A stretch of DNA of 50,757 nt from Pseudomonadota bacterium (lineage in GTDB: Bacteria; Myxococcota_A; Polyangia; Polyangiales; Polyangiaceae). The position numbers and the translations under genes are program-made. The stretch lies in NCBI GenBank assembly GCA_023432025.1, contig JAEYVE010000181.1, forward strand, positions 1 to 50,757, given 5' to 3'. Positions 8,174 through 16,179 of this stretch are shown here, in pieces. The first letter of the stretch is position 1; each line of letters opens with the position of its first letter. Under the pieces are notes generated by a model, which did not search any database, was not told the origin of the DNA, and was given only the letters and a program-made list of their open reading frames with translations.

Positions 8174-9354
8174 GGATCGCCTCCAAAGCGAAAGAGCCCC
8201 GAAGCGCCGACGACCAGGGCGGAGCCGAGCTGCGCTTCGGCGCGCACGCCCCAGTGCTCGCTCAGGTAGTAGAGGCCCTCCAGACCGAAATGGCCGATGA
8301 CGCCGCTACCGAGCCCCGTCGCGAGCGTGCCCGCGGCGTAGTCGTCGTGACGGTGATCGTAGTAAGCGCGCACGAAGCCACCCTCGGGAGAGCGGTCTCC
8401 CAAATAAACGCCGAAGCCGAACCCGGCGAGCAAGAGCGTGGAGCTGATGCTGTCGTCGGGGACGACCTCCCACGAATAGATTTGGGAGGCTGCGCCCAGA
8501 GAAAAATCGACGAACGCGCCGCGCAGGTGTTCGTCGTAGTCCGAAAGATCCCAGCGTCCTTCGAGCGACGCCTCGTAGGTGGTGAGCGCAAAGCCTTCTT
8601 GTCCGTAGCGGTGGTTCGTGAAGGCCACCTCCAGATCGAAGAAGGTGCCGCTCGCGCTTCTTTGGTCCGGCTCCGGACCGCGGAGGCGGTAAGCGAGCTC
8701 GGTACGAAAGCGCTCGTTGGCGTTCTCCGGAGAAGCCCAGAGTGAAGGCGTCAAGCGCAGCGCGCCGGTACGCGCCGTGATGGCGTTCACGACGAAGTTT
8801 CGATACGGAAAGCTCGGGTCGTACACGTAGCGGTAACCCAGCTCGGTTTCGAGGTTCGGCGTCCAGCCGGGGTCGCGCCCCCAGCCGTCGACGGGCGCCG
8901 TGACCGAATAGAGATCTCCGAGCCACGACACCGAGAACAAGCCGACCCCCGCGGCGCTCATGGCCGCAGCTGGCCCCACGAAGTCCCGGGCCGCGCCCGT
9001 GGTGACCAAAATCCCACCACCAAAAGCCAAAAGACCGAGCCCCACGCCCTGAAGTAGAAGCAGGCGCTTGGCCGTTTGCGTGCGGCCGAGCACGTAGCTG
9101 CCGGAACCGTGCAGCAAAATGCCAGGAACGACGGCCGCGCCGAGTGCGAGCGCCTGACGTCCCGAGCTCACTTCGCGTTCGTCGTTCGCCTGTGCTCCGG
9201 AGGCTTCGACGCTCCGAGACGGGGTCGCCTCGACCGCACCATTCGCCGACGGATACACGGCGTCTTGCTCTGCGTGAGAGGGGCGCGCCACACAGAGAGC
9301 GCTCGCGAGCGCGAGCGCGCGAAAACCCCGAGATCGCCCCCACGGCTCGCTCAC
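8170..9354 (-). CDS. Predicted outer-membrane or periplasmic beta-rich protein
   Basis: About 394 aa with an N-terminal signal sequence ending near ARPSHA. Two hydrophobic segments follow (around LGAAVVPGILLHGSG and GVGLGLLAFGGG). The last ~230 residues alternate polar and aromatic residues in a beta-strand pattern and end in GLFRFGGDP, which suggests an outer-membrane barrel. I do not recognise a named family. The GTG at 9354 is chosen because GAGG lies six bases before it; a GTG at 9366 in frame is the alternative. It is translationally coupled to the phosphoesterase gene downstream. Confidence 0.7.
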   Translation of the reverse strand: MSEPWGRSRGFRALALASALCVARPSHAEQDAVYPSANGAVEATPSRSVEASGAQANDEREVSSGRQALALGAAVVPGILLHGSGSYVLGRTQTAKRLLLLQGVGLGLLAFGGGILVTTGAARDFVGPAAAMSAAGVGLFSVSWLGDLYSVTAPVDGWGRDPGWTPNLETELGYRYVYDPSFPYRNFVVNAITARTGALRLTPSLWASPENANERFRTELAYRLRGPEPDQRSASGTFFDLEVAFTNHRYGQEGFALTTYEASLEGRWDLSDYDEHLRGAFVDFSLGAASQIYSWEVVPDDSISSTLLLAGFGFGVYLGDRSPEGGFVRAYYDHRHDDYAAGTLATGLGSGVIGHFGLEGLYYLSEHWGVRAEAQLGSALVVGASGLFRFGGDP

Positions 9355-9414
9355 CTGACGCCTCACGATTCCATCAGAGCATCGAACACCCCGCGGAGTC
9401 GACCGCTCTGCGGA

Positions 9415-9448
9415 CGAAAGAGGCCCGCCCGTGGGCGGCCTCCTTTCG
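9415..9448 (-). terminator. Hairpin terminator after the HD-domain gene
   Basis: An inverted repeat (CGAAAG-AGG...CCT-CTTTCG with GC-rich inner pairs, two single-base bulges and a GTG loop) begins 4 bases after the HD gene stop at 9453. It should separate that gene from the downstream outer-membrane-like gene. Confidence 0.55.
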
Positions 9449-9452
9449 TACT

Positions 9453-10493
9453 TCAGCCGAGCCCAAAGCGCGCGCGGTGGTCCGCCACGAACGCCACGTA
9501 ATAGCCGCTCTCGCGGTGGCTCTCGATTTCACCGGCTTCGATGGCCACTTCGAGCGCCCGCTTCATGTCGCCCACCAACTTGGACGGCGGCAAACCGAAC
9601 GTCTTCATCAGGTCGTCGCCGACGCCCTTGGGCAGCGGCGGCACGCGAGCATCTTCGACGGCCAAGACGGCGATCCGCTCGCTGAGCTCGTTGATCATGC
9701 CGATGCCGCGCCGCTTTTTTTCTGGGCGCTTGGTCGTGATGTCTGCGCGCGACAGGCACAAGAGATCCCCCAAGTAGGGCCCCATTTCCCGCGAAAAGCG
9801 CCGGACTGCGCTGTCGGTCCAGCTGCCGTCGTACTGGCTGGCGCGCAGGTGGTGCAGCACCAAAAAGCGAATTTCTTTGCGCAAAGCGCCGTCCGAGCGA
9901 AAGAGGCCCTCGCGCTTCTCGAGCTTGTCGAACATGCGCGCCCCCACCTCGGCGTGACCGAAAAAGTGCACCTCGCCGTTCGGCGCGATGGTTCGCGTGC
10001 GCACCTTGCCGATGTCGTGGAACAGCGCCGACCAGCGGATTTCCAAGCGTTCCTCGGCCTGCGTCACCACTTGCTTGGTGTGCTTCCAGACGTCCTTGTG
10101 ACGCCATTCGCCGTCCCCGAAACCGACGAGCGCTTCGATTTCCGGCAGCACGGCCTCCAGAACGCCCGTCGTGAGGAGCGAGTCCAAGCCGGCGTCGGCG
10201 TGCGCGCCCAGCATGACGCGGTCCAAATACGGACGTAGCTCTTCGGCGCCGATCTCTCGCAAGTCGGCGCGGCGCACCAAAAGCACCGGGCGGTCCGCCT
10301 CGCCCCGCTCGGCAGCCGCTACGGAGCGCTCCAGTGCCTCGATGACTCGGCCACGATCGGCCGGCACCTCACTCAGGGTCGCGTCGCCGAGGACGGCCGG
10401 TGCCGCGGGGGGACGTGACACGCGCCCCGACGCACCGGAATGTGCGGGCGAGCCAGCGGAAGGGGCAGGGGCGGTTTTGGTAGCCTCGGTCAT
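9453..10493 (-). CDS. Stand-alone HD-domain protein of the tRNA nucleotidyltransferase type
   Basis: 346 aa from the ATG at 10493. After a Pro/Ala/Ser-rich N-terminus the protein resembles the C-terminal half of bacterial CCA-adding enzymes and poly(A) polymerases. It has a segment like the head/neck region (YLDRVMLGAHADAGLDSLL), then an HD phosphohydrolase domain with HKDVWKHT, LFHDIGK and HFFGHAEVGARM as metal-binding blocks, and a C-terminal FGLPPSKLVGDMKRALEVAI segment. The N-terminal nucleotidyltransferase domain with its GS-DxD motif is absent. It probably keeps phosphohydrolase activity (phosphatase or phosphodiesterase) without tRNA end addition. In-frame upstream starts at 10535 and 10604 have no ribosome site. 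It is divergent from tamB. Confidence 0.82.
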   Translation of the reverse strand: MTEATKTAPAPSAGSPAHSGASGRVSRPPAAPAVLGDATLSEVPADRGRVIEALERSVAAAERGEADRPVLLVRRADLREIGAEELRPYLDRVMLGAHADAGLDSLLTTGVLEAVLPEIEALVGFGDGEWRHKDVWKHTKQVVTQAEERLEIRWSALFHDIGKVRTRTIAPNGEVHFFGHAEVGARMFDKLEKREGLFRSDGALRKEIRFLVLHHLRASQYDGSWTDSAVRRFSREMGPYLGDLLCLSRADITTKRPEKKRRGIGMINELSERIAVLAVEDARVPPLPKGVGDDLMKTFGLPPSKLVGDMKRALEVAIEAGEIESHRESGYYVAFVADHRARFGLG

Positions 10494-10694
10494 CGGCCTC
10501 GGGTTGGGCGGGACCGCGGCTTGGGCCGGGTCCATCGGGCAAAAACAGCCGCAGAGGACAGCTCGTTGGACCCCCGTGGGCCCTGGGGACGCGCTCTCTA
10601 GCATACGTGACCCGAAAACGCCGTCCCGGAAACCGCCCCCACGAGCCAGTCAAAAACCGGCCTTCGAACCTCCGACCCACTACGCTTGGCTCAG

Positions 10695-13600
10695 ATGTCT
10701 CCCCGCCCCCCGAGCTCCATCCCGAGGCCCCCGCGTGGGCGTTTCGGGCGCCGCGACGTCGGCCAGCTCCTGGCGCGGCTCTTGTGCGCGGTTTTCGCGC
10801 TGATTGGGGCCATCCCTCTGCTCGCTGGAGTCGCCGTCCAATCGGAGCCGCTCCGGCGTTGGGCCTCCGCGGAGACCGCCCGCCTGCTCGAGACCCACTT
10901 GGGCTTGGTGGCCACCTACTCGGTCGAGTTGAACCTCTTGCCGCTGCGTCTCGCGGTCACGGATCTGGTGGTGCCGGCGAAGGACGCGGGGACGCCGGCG
11001 CTCTCGGCGCGCAGCATTTCGGTGCGACCCCGATTTTTCTCGCTGCTCGCCGGGCGCATCGACGTGGGCGACATCGAGCTGGACGAAGCCCGTCTCCGCC
11101 TCGTCATCCGCGAGGGCGAAATCCAAAACGTCGATTATCGCATTCCGGAGACCGAGGGCGAAAGCAAGATCGAGCACGCGCCCTTCAAATCGCTCTCCGT
11201 GAGCGATTTGCGCGTCGACGCGGACATCGACGGCACCCGCATCGAGACGGGCACCGTCGACGTCGACGTGTTCGCCGAGGCGGGTCTTACCTTCGACGTC
11301 GCGCTGCGCATGGGGGAAGGCCGCGTGACCAGTGAGCACGCGCTCCTTCCACCCGAAGAGGAGACAGAGAGCATCGAGCCACCCCAGGCGACCGCAGGCG
11401 TAGAGCCGCTCCGCTCCGTCGACGAAGACGCCGTCTGCGGCCTCGAGCTGCGCGTACACGTGAGGCCCGAGGAGCTCCTCATCCGTCGTTTGTCGCTCCT
11501 GGCGATCGCGGACTTGGCGCCGGCAGCCGGCACGCGTCCCACCTGCGCCACGAGCTCCGACGAAGATCCCGGTCGCCTCGCCGTGCGGCTGTCGCAGGTC
11601 CGCGTCGTACCGACCACCGCGCTGCCGCGCATCGACGGTCACGTGCTGGTGCGAGCGCCGCTCGAGGTGCTCGGTCGCTTCACACCGTCGCCCCAGACGC
11701 GCGGCTGGGCCGGCTTCGTGGGCGACGTGAAGTTCGGCGCCGGCGCCCGCTTGCCCACGTTGCGCGGCCGAGTGAGCGGCGCAGGCCTCGGACTGAACGA
11801 GTTCAACCTGGCGGAAAAGCTCGACGGCGAGGTGCACATCGAGGAAGACGTGGTCGTCGTTCCCCGCTTGAACGTGCGCTTCGCGGACGGGGACGTTCTG
11901 CTCTCGGCGATTCGCATCGCTCCGTTCGAGCCCTCGGGCACTCTGGCCGTCGACCGCATGGAGGCGAAAAACACCGTTTTTCCCGCGCTCATGCGCGACC
12001 TCGGCATCACCGAAAACACCATCGTCGGCTGGGACTACGACGACGTCGTCGTGACCAAGGTGCGCGGCACCTTGAGCCCGTTCTACATCGACGGTGGCGT
12101 GAGGGCCGACACCAGCGACTTCGTCGTCTGGAACTCCGCGTGGCACGACCCCGCACGCGAGCCGATGGTCGGCGTGAAGCGCTCCCACATCGAAACGCGC
12201 TTTCGCGCCCACGAAGACGCCCTCGAGTTCTACGACTCGCGCATCACGTTCGGGAAGAGCCGCATAGCCAGCAAGCTGGTGTCGATCGGCTTCAGCAACA
12301 CCTTTGCCCTCGACATCCCGGAAGACGCCGTCATCGATCTGGAGGACGTGGGCCCGGTCGCGGGTTTGCCCATCAAGGGTACGGCCCGTCTGCAAGCGAC
12401 CGCGACGGGCGCGCTCGTCGACCCGGTCATCACTGCGAAGCTGTCGGTGGACGAGTTCTCGCTGGCGGGCTTCGACGCGGGCGACATCGTGAGCGCGAAC
12501 GCTCGCTTTCAACCACTTCGCGTGGATTTCACGGGCGTCACCGTTCAGAAGAACACCAGCGACTTCGTGCTGGACCACGCGCGCTTGAGCTTCGACGGAC
12601 CCGCCAAGGTGTCCTTCGACGCGCACGTCACCAGCAAGCGCATGGGCGTTCGGGACTTCTTCGAAGTTTGGCATTTCGACCGAGATCCTCGCTACGAGGG
12701 CATCTCCGGGTCTGGCACCGCGGAGGCGCGCGTGCACTACGCGCTCGGCGGACCGGAAGACGTCTGCAAGAGCGGCACGCTGCGCGTGGACGGACGCGTC
12801 GCGCTCGACCGCGCCGACATTTTCGGCGAGCGATACACCGGAGCCGAGGCAGACTTTCGCCTGAGCTGGCGAGACATGGACGCGGGCTCGTACGGCTTCG
12901 ACGTGGACGTGCCCAGCCTGGCGCTCCGCAAGGGCAGCGGCGCGCTCGTGGGCTCGCTCCATATTTCTCCTGGCGCTGCCATCGACGGCAAGGTGGTGGC
13001 GACGGCCGTCCCCGTCTCGAACATCGATGGACTCGGGCTCATCGCGCGACAGTGGGACGGCACCATCGACGGCGTGGGCCGTATCGGGGGCGCGCTCGAC
13101 GCGCTCGAGGTCACCGCGAATCTCGACGTGAGCCAGGTGCGGATCGGACGCGTCCAGTTGCCGCGCTCCTCGCTCCGCGTGCGGCTCACGCCGGAAGAAA
13201 CGGCGCAGAAGACGCTCGGCAAGAGCCTCTGCGGCAACCCCATCCCCACCGAGTTCGATCCCGCCGAGTACCGCCAAGATCGCGTGGACGGACACTTCCA
13301 CGTGTCGGGCCAGCTCTTTGGCGGGCAGGTAGCGCTCGAGGACCTGACCGTCACGCGCCAACGCAGCAAGAAAGTGGTCGGAGAGGTGGCGCTGCGCTCG
13401 CTCGACGTGGGCGCGCTCCTGGAGTCGTGGCCGCTGCTCGCAGAGCGCGTCGAGCGCGCGCGCGGCAAGTTGACCGGCAAAGTAGTCTTCGAAGAGTACT
13501 TCTTGGAGCAGCCGCTCGCTTCTTCTGGAGAGCTCGTCCTCACGGACGCAGAGCTCGGTGCACAGGGGTTCTCCCTGCGGCTCGCCTCGGAGGCGCGCGT

Positions 13601-15125
13601 GTCACTCCGCCGCGGGGACGCGGAAGCGCGCGGGCTCGCGTGGGAGGTCGCCACCGCGGGCGGCCAACGCGGCGTCGTCGACGTTGGCGCGAAGGTGACG
13701 GGCGGACGCGAGATCGACGCCAGCCTGGTCTTGCGTGACACCGAGCTGCGCGGGGTGGCATCGCTCTTGCCGGGTGTCGATCGCGCGGACGGAACGCTGG
13801 CGGCCCGGCTCGACGTGCGCGGTCCCCTGACGGAGCCACGCTACGAGGGTCAAGTCGAGGTGCGAGGTGGGCGACTCTACCTGCAGGGCTTGGACGCCCC
13901 CATCGAAGGGCTCGAGCTCCTGATTGCGCTCGAGCCCTCCGCCATCGTGGTGCGCAAAGGAAGCGCGCGCATGGGCGGCGGCACGCTGGAGCTCTCGGGC
14001 AACGCGCCGCTCTCCGGTCGCGAGTTGGGTCGCGTGACGGCGCTGCTCCGCTCCCGCGGAGTCACCTTGCCGCTCGGCGACGGCGTGCAGGTGACTTTGG
14101 ACACGGATCTCGAAGGAACTTACGTGCGCCCGACGGGCAACGCCGAGCGCTCGCTGCCGAAGCTGGCCGGCACGGTGAGCGTGCTGTCGGCGAGCTATCG
14201 GCGCTCCATGAACGTCACGGCGGACCTGGCCTCCCTCACCGGACGGGGCAAAAAAACCGAGGTCGATACCTACGATCCCACGAGAGATGCCCTCGAGCTG
14301 GACGTGCTCGTGGTCTCGAAGGGGCCGCTCACCGTCGAAAACGACCTGGTGGACGTCGAGCTGCGCATCGATCCCGCAGGTTTGCGCATTTCCGGCAGCG
14401 ATCAACGCCTGGGCGCGGTCGGCAACGTGCAGCTCAAGCCGGGCGGCCAGCTGCGCCTTCGGCGCAACGAGTTCGAGGTGCGTCAAGGCATCGTGCGCTT
14501 CACGGATCCAACGCGCATCGCGCCGCAAGTGGACGTGACCGCGACCACCGAGTACCGACGCTACGACTCTCCGGGCAGCGCGGACGCCGGCACGGCCACC
14601 ACGAGCGCCGGTAGCGGCACGTTGGGCGGCCTCTGGCGCATCAACCTGCACGCCTACGGCGAACCCGAAAACCTCCGCGTGGATCTGACGAGTGACCCGT
14701 CGCTCGCGCAGGACGACATTTTCCTCCTGCTCACGGTCGGGCTCACGCGCGCCGAGCTGGACCAAACGCGCAGCGCGGGCGTCGGCTCCAGCGTGGCCCT
14801 CGAGGCGCTGGGCACGCTGTCCGGCGCCGGCGACGTGGTCACCGAGGCGGTGCCCGTCATCGACGACTTCCGCTTCGGCAGCGCCTACTCGTCGCGCACC
14901 GGCCGCACGGAGCCCACGGTGACCATCGGCAAGCGGCTGAGCGAGCGCATCCGCGCCAGCGTCACGACGAGCCTCGCCGGCTCGAGCGAGGTCCGCTCCA
15001 ACATCGAGTGGCGTGTGTCCCCGCGCGTGAGCGTGGAAGGCTCGTACGACAACGTGGAGGACATCGGCTCCCAAGCGGTCGGCAACCTCGGCGGCGACGT
15101 CCGTTGGCGGCTCGAGTTCGAGTGA
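10695..15125 (+). CDS. tamB: Translocation and assembly module protein TamB (DUF490)
   Basis: 1476 aa. A single N-terminal membrane anchor (~residues 27-50, LLARLLCAVFALIGAIPLLAG) is followed by more than 1300 residues of repetitive beta-strand sequence typical of the AsmA/TamB bridge-like lipid-transport superfamily. The C-terminal ~300 residues are the DUF490 hallmark, with QDDIFLLLTVGLTRAELDQ, TIGKRLSERI and a final VSVEGSYDNVEDIG...RWRLEFE. TamB spans the periplasm and is implicated in outer-membrane protein insertion and phospholipid transport. No tamA/bamA homologue is next to it; queD follows. ATG at 10695 is preferred over an in-frame TTG at 10686. The length is in the range of larger TamB proteins. 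Confidence 0.93.
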   Translation: MSPRPPSSIPRPPRGRFGRRDVGQLLARLLCAVFALIGAIPLLAGVAVQSEPLRRWASAETARLLETHLGLVATYSVELNLLPLRLAVTDLVVPAKDAGTPALSARSISVRPRFFSLLAGRIDVGDIELDEARLRLVIREGEIQNVDYRIPETEGESKIEHAPFKSLSVSDLRVDADIDGTRIETGTVDVDVFAEAGLTFDVALRMGEGRVTSEHALLPPEEETESIEPPQATAGVEPLRSVDEDAVCGLELRVHVRPEELLIRRLSLLAIADLAPAAGTRPTCATSSDEDPGRLAVRLSQVRVVPTTALPRIDGHVLVRAPLEVLGRFTPSPQTRGWAGFVGDVKFGAGARLPTLRGRVSGAGLGLNEFNLAEKLDGEVHIEEDVVVVPRLNVRFADGDVLLSAIRIAPFEPSGTLAVDRMEAKNTVFPALMRDLGITENTIVGWDYDDVVVTKVRGTLSPFYIDGGVRADTSDFVVWNSAWHDPAREPMVGVKRSHIETRFRAHEDALEFYDSRITFGKSRIASKLVSIGFSNTFALDIPEDAVIDLEDVGPVAGLPIKGTARLQATATGALVDPVITAKLSVDEFSLAGFDAGDIVSANARFQPLRVDFTGVTVQKNTSDFVLDHARLSFDGPAKVSFDAHVTSKRMGVRDFFEVWHFDRDPRYEGISGSGTAEARVHYALGGPEDVCKSGTLRVDGRVALDRADIFGERYTGAEADFRLSWRDMDAGSYGFDVDVPSLALRKGSGALVGSLHISPGAAIDGKVVATAVPVSNIDGLGLIARQWDGTIDGVGRIGGALDALEVTANLDVSQVRIGRVQLPRSSLRVRLTPEETAQKTLGKSLCGNPIPTEFDPAEYRQDRVDGHFHVSGQLFGGQVALEDLTVTRQRSKKVVGEVALRSLDVGALLESWPLLAERVERARGKLTGKVVFEEYFLEQPLASSGELVLTDAELGAQGFSLRLASEARVSLRRGDAEARGLAWEVATAGGQRGVVDVGAKVTGGREIDASLVLRDTELRGVASLLPGVDRADGTLAARLDVRGPLTEPRYEGQVEVRGGRLYLQGLDAPIEGLELLIALEPSAIVVRKGSARMGGGTLELSGNAPLSGRELGRVTALLRSRGVTLPLGDGVQVTLDTDLEGTYVRPTGNAERSLPKLAGTVSVLSASYRRSMNVTADLASLTGRGKKTEVDTYDPTRDALELDVLVVSKGPLTVENDLVDVELRIDPAGLRISGSDQRLGAVGNVQLKPGGQLRLRRNEFEVRQGIVRFTDPTRIAPQVDVTATTEYRRYDSPGSADAGTATTSAGSGTLGGLWRINLHAYGEPENLRVDLTSDPSLAQDDIFLLLTVGLTRAELDQTRSAGVGSSVALEALGTLSGAGDVVTEAVPVIDDFRFGSAYSSRTGRTEPTVTIGKRLSERIRASVTTSLAGSSEVRSNIEWRVSPRVSVEGSYDNVEDIGSQAVGNLGGDVRWRLEFE

Positions 15126-15208
15126 GCGGCGCTCCGGCTCGACCGGCGCCCAGGCGCTCGGCCACCGTCGACTGGCAGTGAGGCGCCTCTTGGGGTACGC
15201 CCCCCGTC

Positions 15209-15571
15209 GTGAAAGTTCGTCTCGTCCGCAATCTGAGCTTCGAAGCCGCCCACCGCCTGCCCATGGTGCCCGCCGGACACAAGTGCGCGCGCCTTCACGG
15301 CCACAGCTTCCGAATCGACCTCACCGTAGAAGGCGAAACGAACCCGGAGAGCGGCTGGTTCATCGACTACGCCGAAATCGACGATCTGTGGCAGCCGCTC
15401 TTTCAGCAGCTCGATCACAACTATTTGAACGACGTCCCCGGCCTCGAGAACCCGACGAGCGAAATTCTGGCGCACTGGCTCTGGCAGAAGCTCAAGCCCG
15501 TGCTGCCCTCGCTCACGCTCGTGACCGTGCACGAGACGTGCGACGCCCGCTGCGAATACTGGGGGCAGTGA
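15209..15571 (+). CDS. queD: 6-carboxy-5,6,7,8-tetrahydropterin synthase
   Basis: This enzyme converts dihydroneopterin triphosphate to 6-carboxytetrahydropterin, the second step of queuosine (7-deazaguanine) synthesis. The 120-aa chain has the zinc ligands His15 (FEAAHRL), His30 and His32 (LHGHS), catalytic Cys26 in GHKCARLHGHS, the LDHNYLND and PGLENPTSE blocks, and the C-terminal ETCDARCEYWG seen in E. coli QueD. A GTG start is used. It lies 83 bases after tamB. No queC, queE or queF is visible in the window. Confidence 0.96.
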   Translation: MKVRLVRNLSFEAAHRLPMVPAGHKCARLHGHSFRIDLTVEGETNPESGWFIDYAEIDDLWQPLFQQLDHNYLNDVPGLENPTSEILAHWLWQKLKPVLPSLTLVTVHETCDARCEYWGQ

Positions 15572-15621
15572 GAGAGCGAGCCCGCGCGGTAGTGAGCCCG
15601 CGCCGAAGCGCCCCCCTGCGG

Positions 15622-15694
15622 CAGTGACCTTTGGGGGCAGTGACCTTTGGGGGCAGCGAGCTTTGGGGGCAGCGAGCTCGAGCGCCTTTGGGGG
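15622..15694. repeat. Short tandem repeat downstream of queD
   Basis: Three 16-bp units in tandem (15622-15637, 15638-15653, 15654-15669; consensus CAGTGACCTTTGGGGG) are followed by an expanded fourth copy (15670-15694). The GGGGGCAGTGA core also occurs at the queD stop region (about 15561-15571), as if the gene end had seeded the array. Confidence 0.8.
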
Positions 15695-15747
15695 CCACGG
15701 AGCCTCCCCGTGAATCCGTCCACGACGTGACGTAAGGTTCACGGAGG

Positions 15748-16167
15748 ATGAAGTACCTTCACACGATGGTGCGGGTGAGTGACCTCTCCCAGGCACTCGA
15801 TTTCTACGTCGAAAAGCTCGGTCTGGTGGAGCAGAGCCGGCGCGAGTCGCCCGAGGGGCGCTTCACGCTCGTCTTCTTGTCGGCGCCCGGAGACGAGCAC
15901 GCCCAGCTGGAGCTGACGTACAACTGGGACCCCGAAGAGCTCGCGGGCGGGCGCAACTTCGGCCACCTCGCCTACCAGGTCGAGGACATTTTCGCGTTCT
16001 GCGAGCGCTTGATGAAGGCTGGGGTCACCATCAATCGCCCGCCGCGCGACGGCCGCATGGCGTTCATCCGCTCCCCGGACGGCATTTCCATCGAGCTGCT
16101 CCAGCGTGGCCCAGCGCTCACGCCCATCGAGCCGTGGAAATCGATGTCCAACACCGGCGTTTGGTGA
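15748..16167 (+). CDS. gloA: Lactoylglutathione lyase (glyoxalase I)
   Basis: 139 aa, VOC fold. The four metal ligands of E. coli GloA are matched by His5, Glu55 (LELTYNW), His73 (FGHLAYQV) and Glu116 (SIELLQ). It isomerises the methylglyoxal-glutathione hemithioacetal to S-lactoylglutathione in the cytosol. The short length fits the Ni-type class. GGAGG directly abuts the ATG; a TAAGG about ten bases upstream may be the real ribosome site. His5 is needed, so a later ATG is unlikely. It is convergent with the receptor gene, 12 bases apart. Confidence 0.95.
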   Translation: MKYLHTMVRVSDLSQALDFYVEKLGLVEQSRRESPEGRFTLVFLSAPGDEHAQLELTYNWDPEELAGGRNFGHLAYQVEDIFAFCERLMKAGVTINRPPRDGRMAFIRSPDGISIELLQRGPALTPIEPWKSMSNTGVW

Positions 16168-16179
16168 GCGAAGGACGAC

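Noticed and set aside
10680..13361. Very long open frame (893 codons) on the minus strand
   Set aside because: It lies wholly antisense to tamB, whose domain and strand pattern are convincing. Long antisense frames are expected at this GC content.
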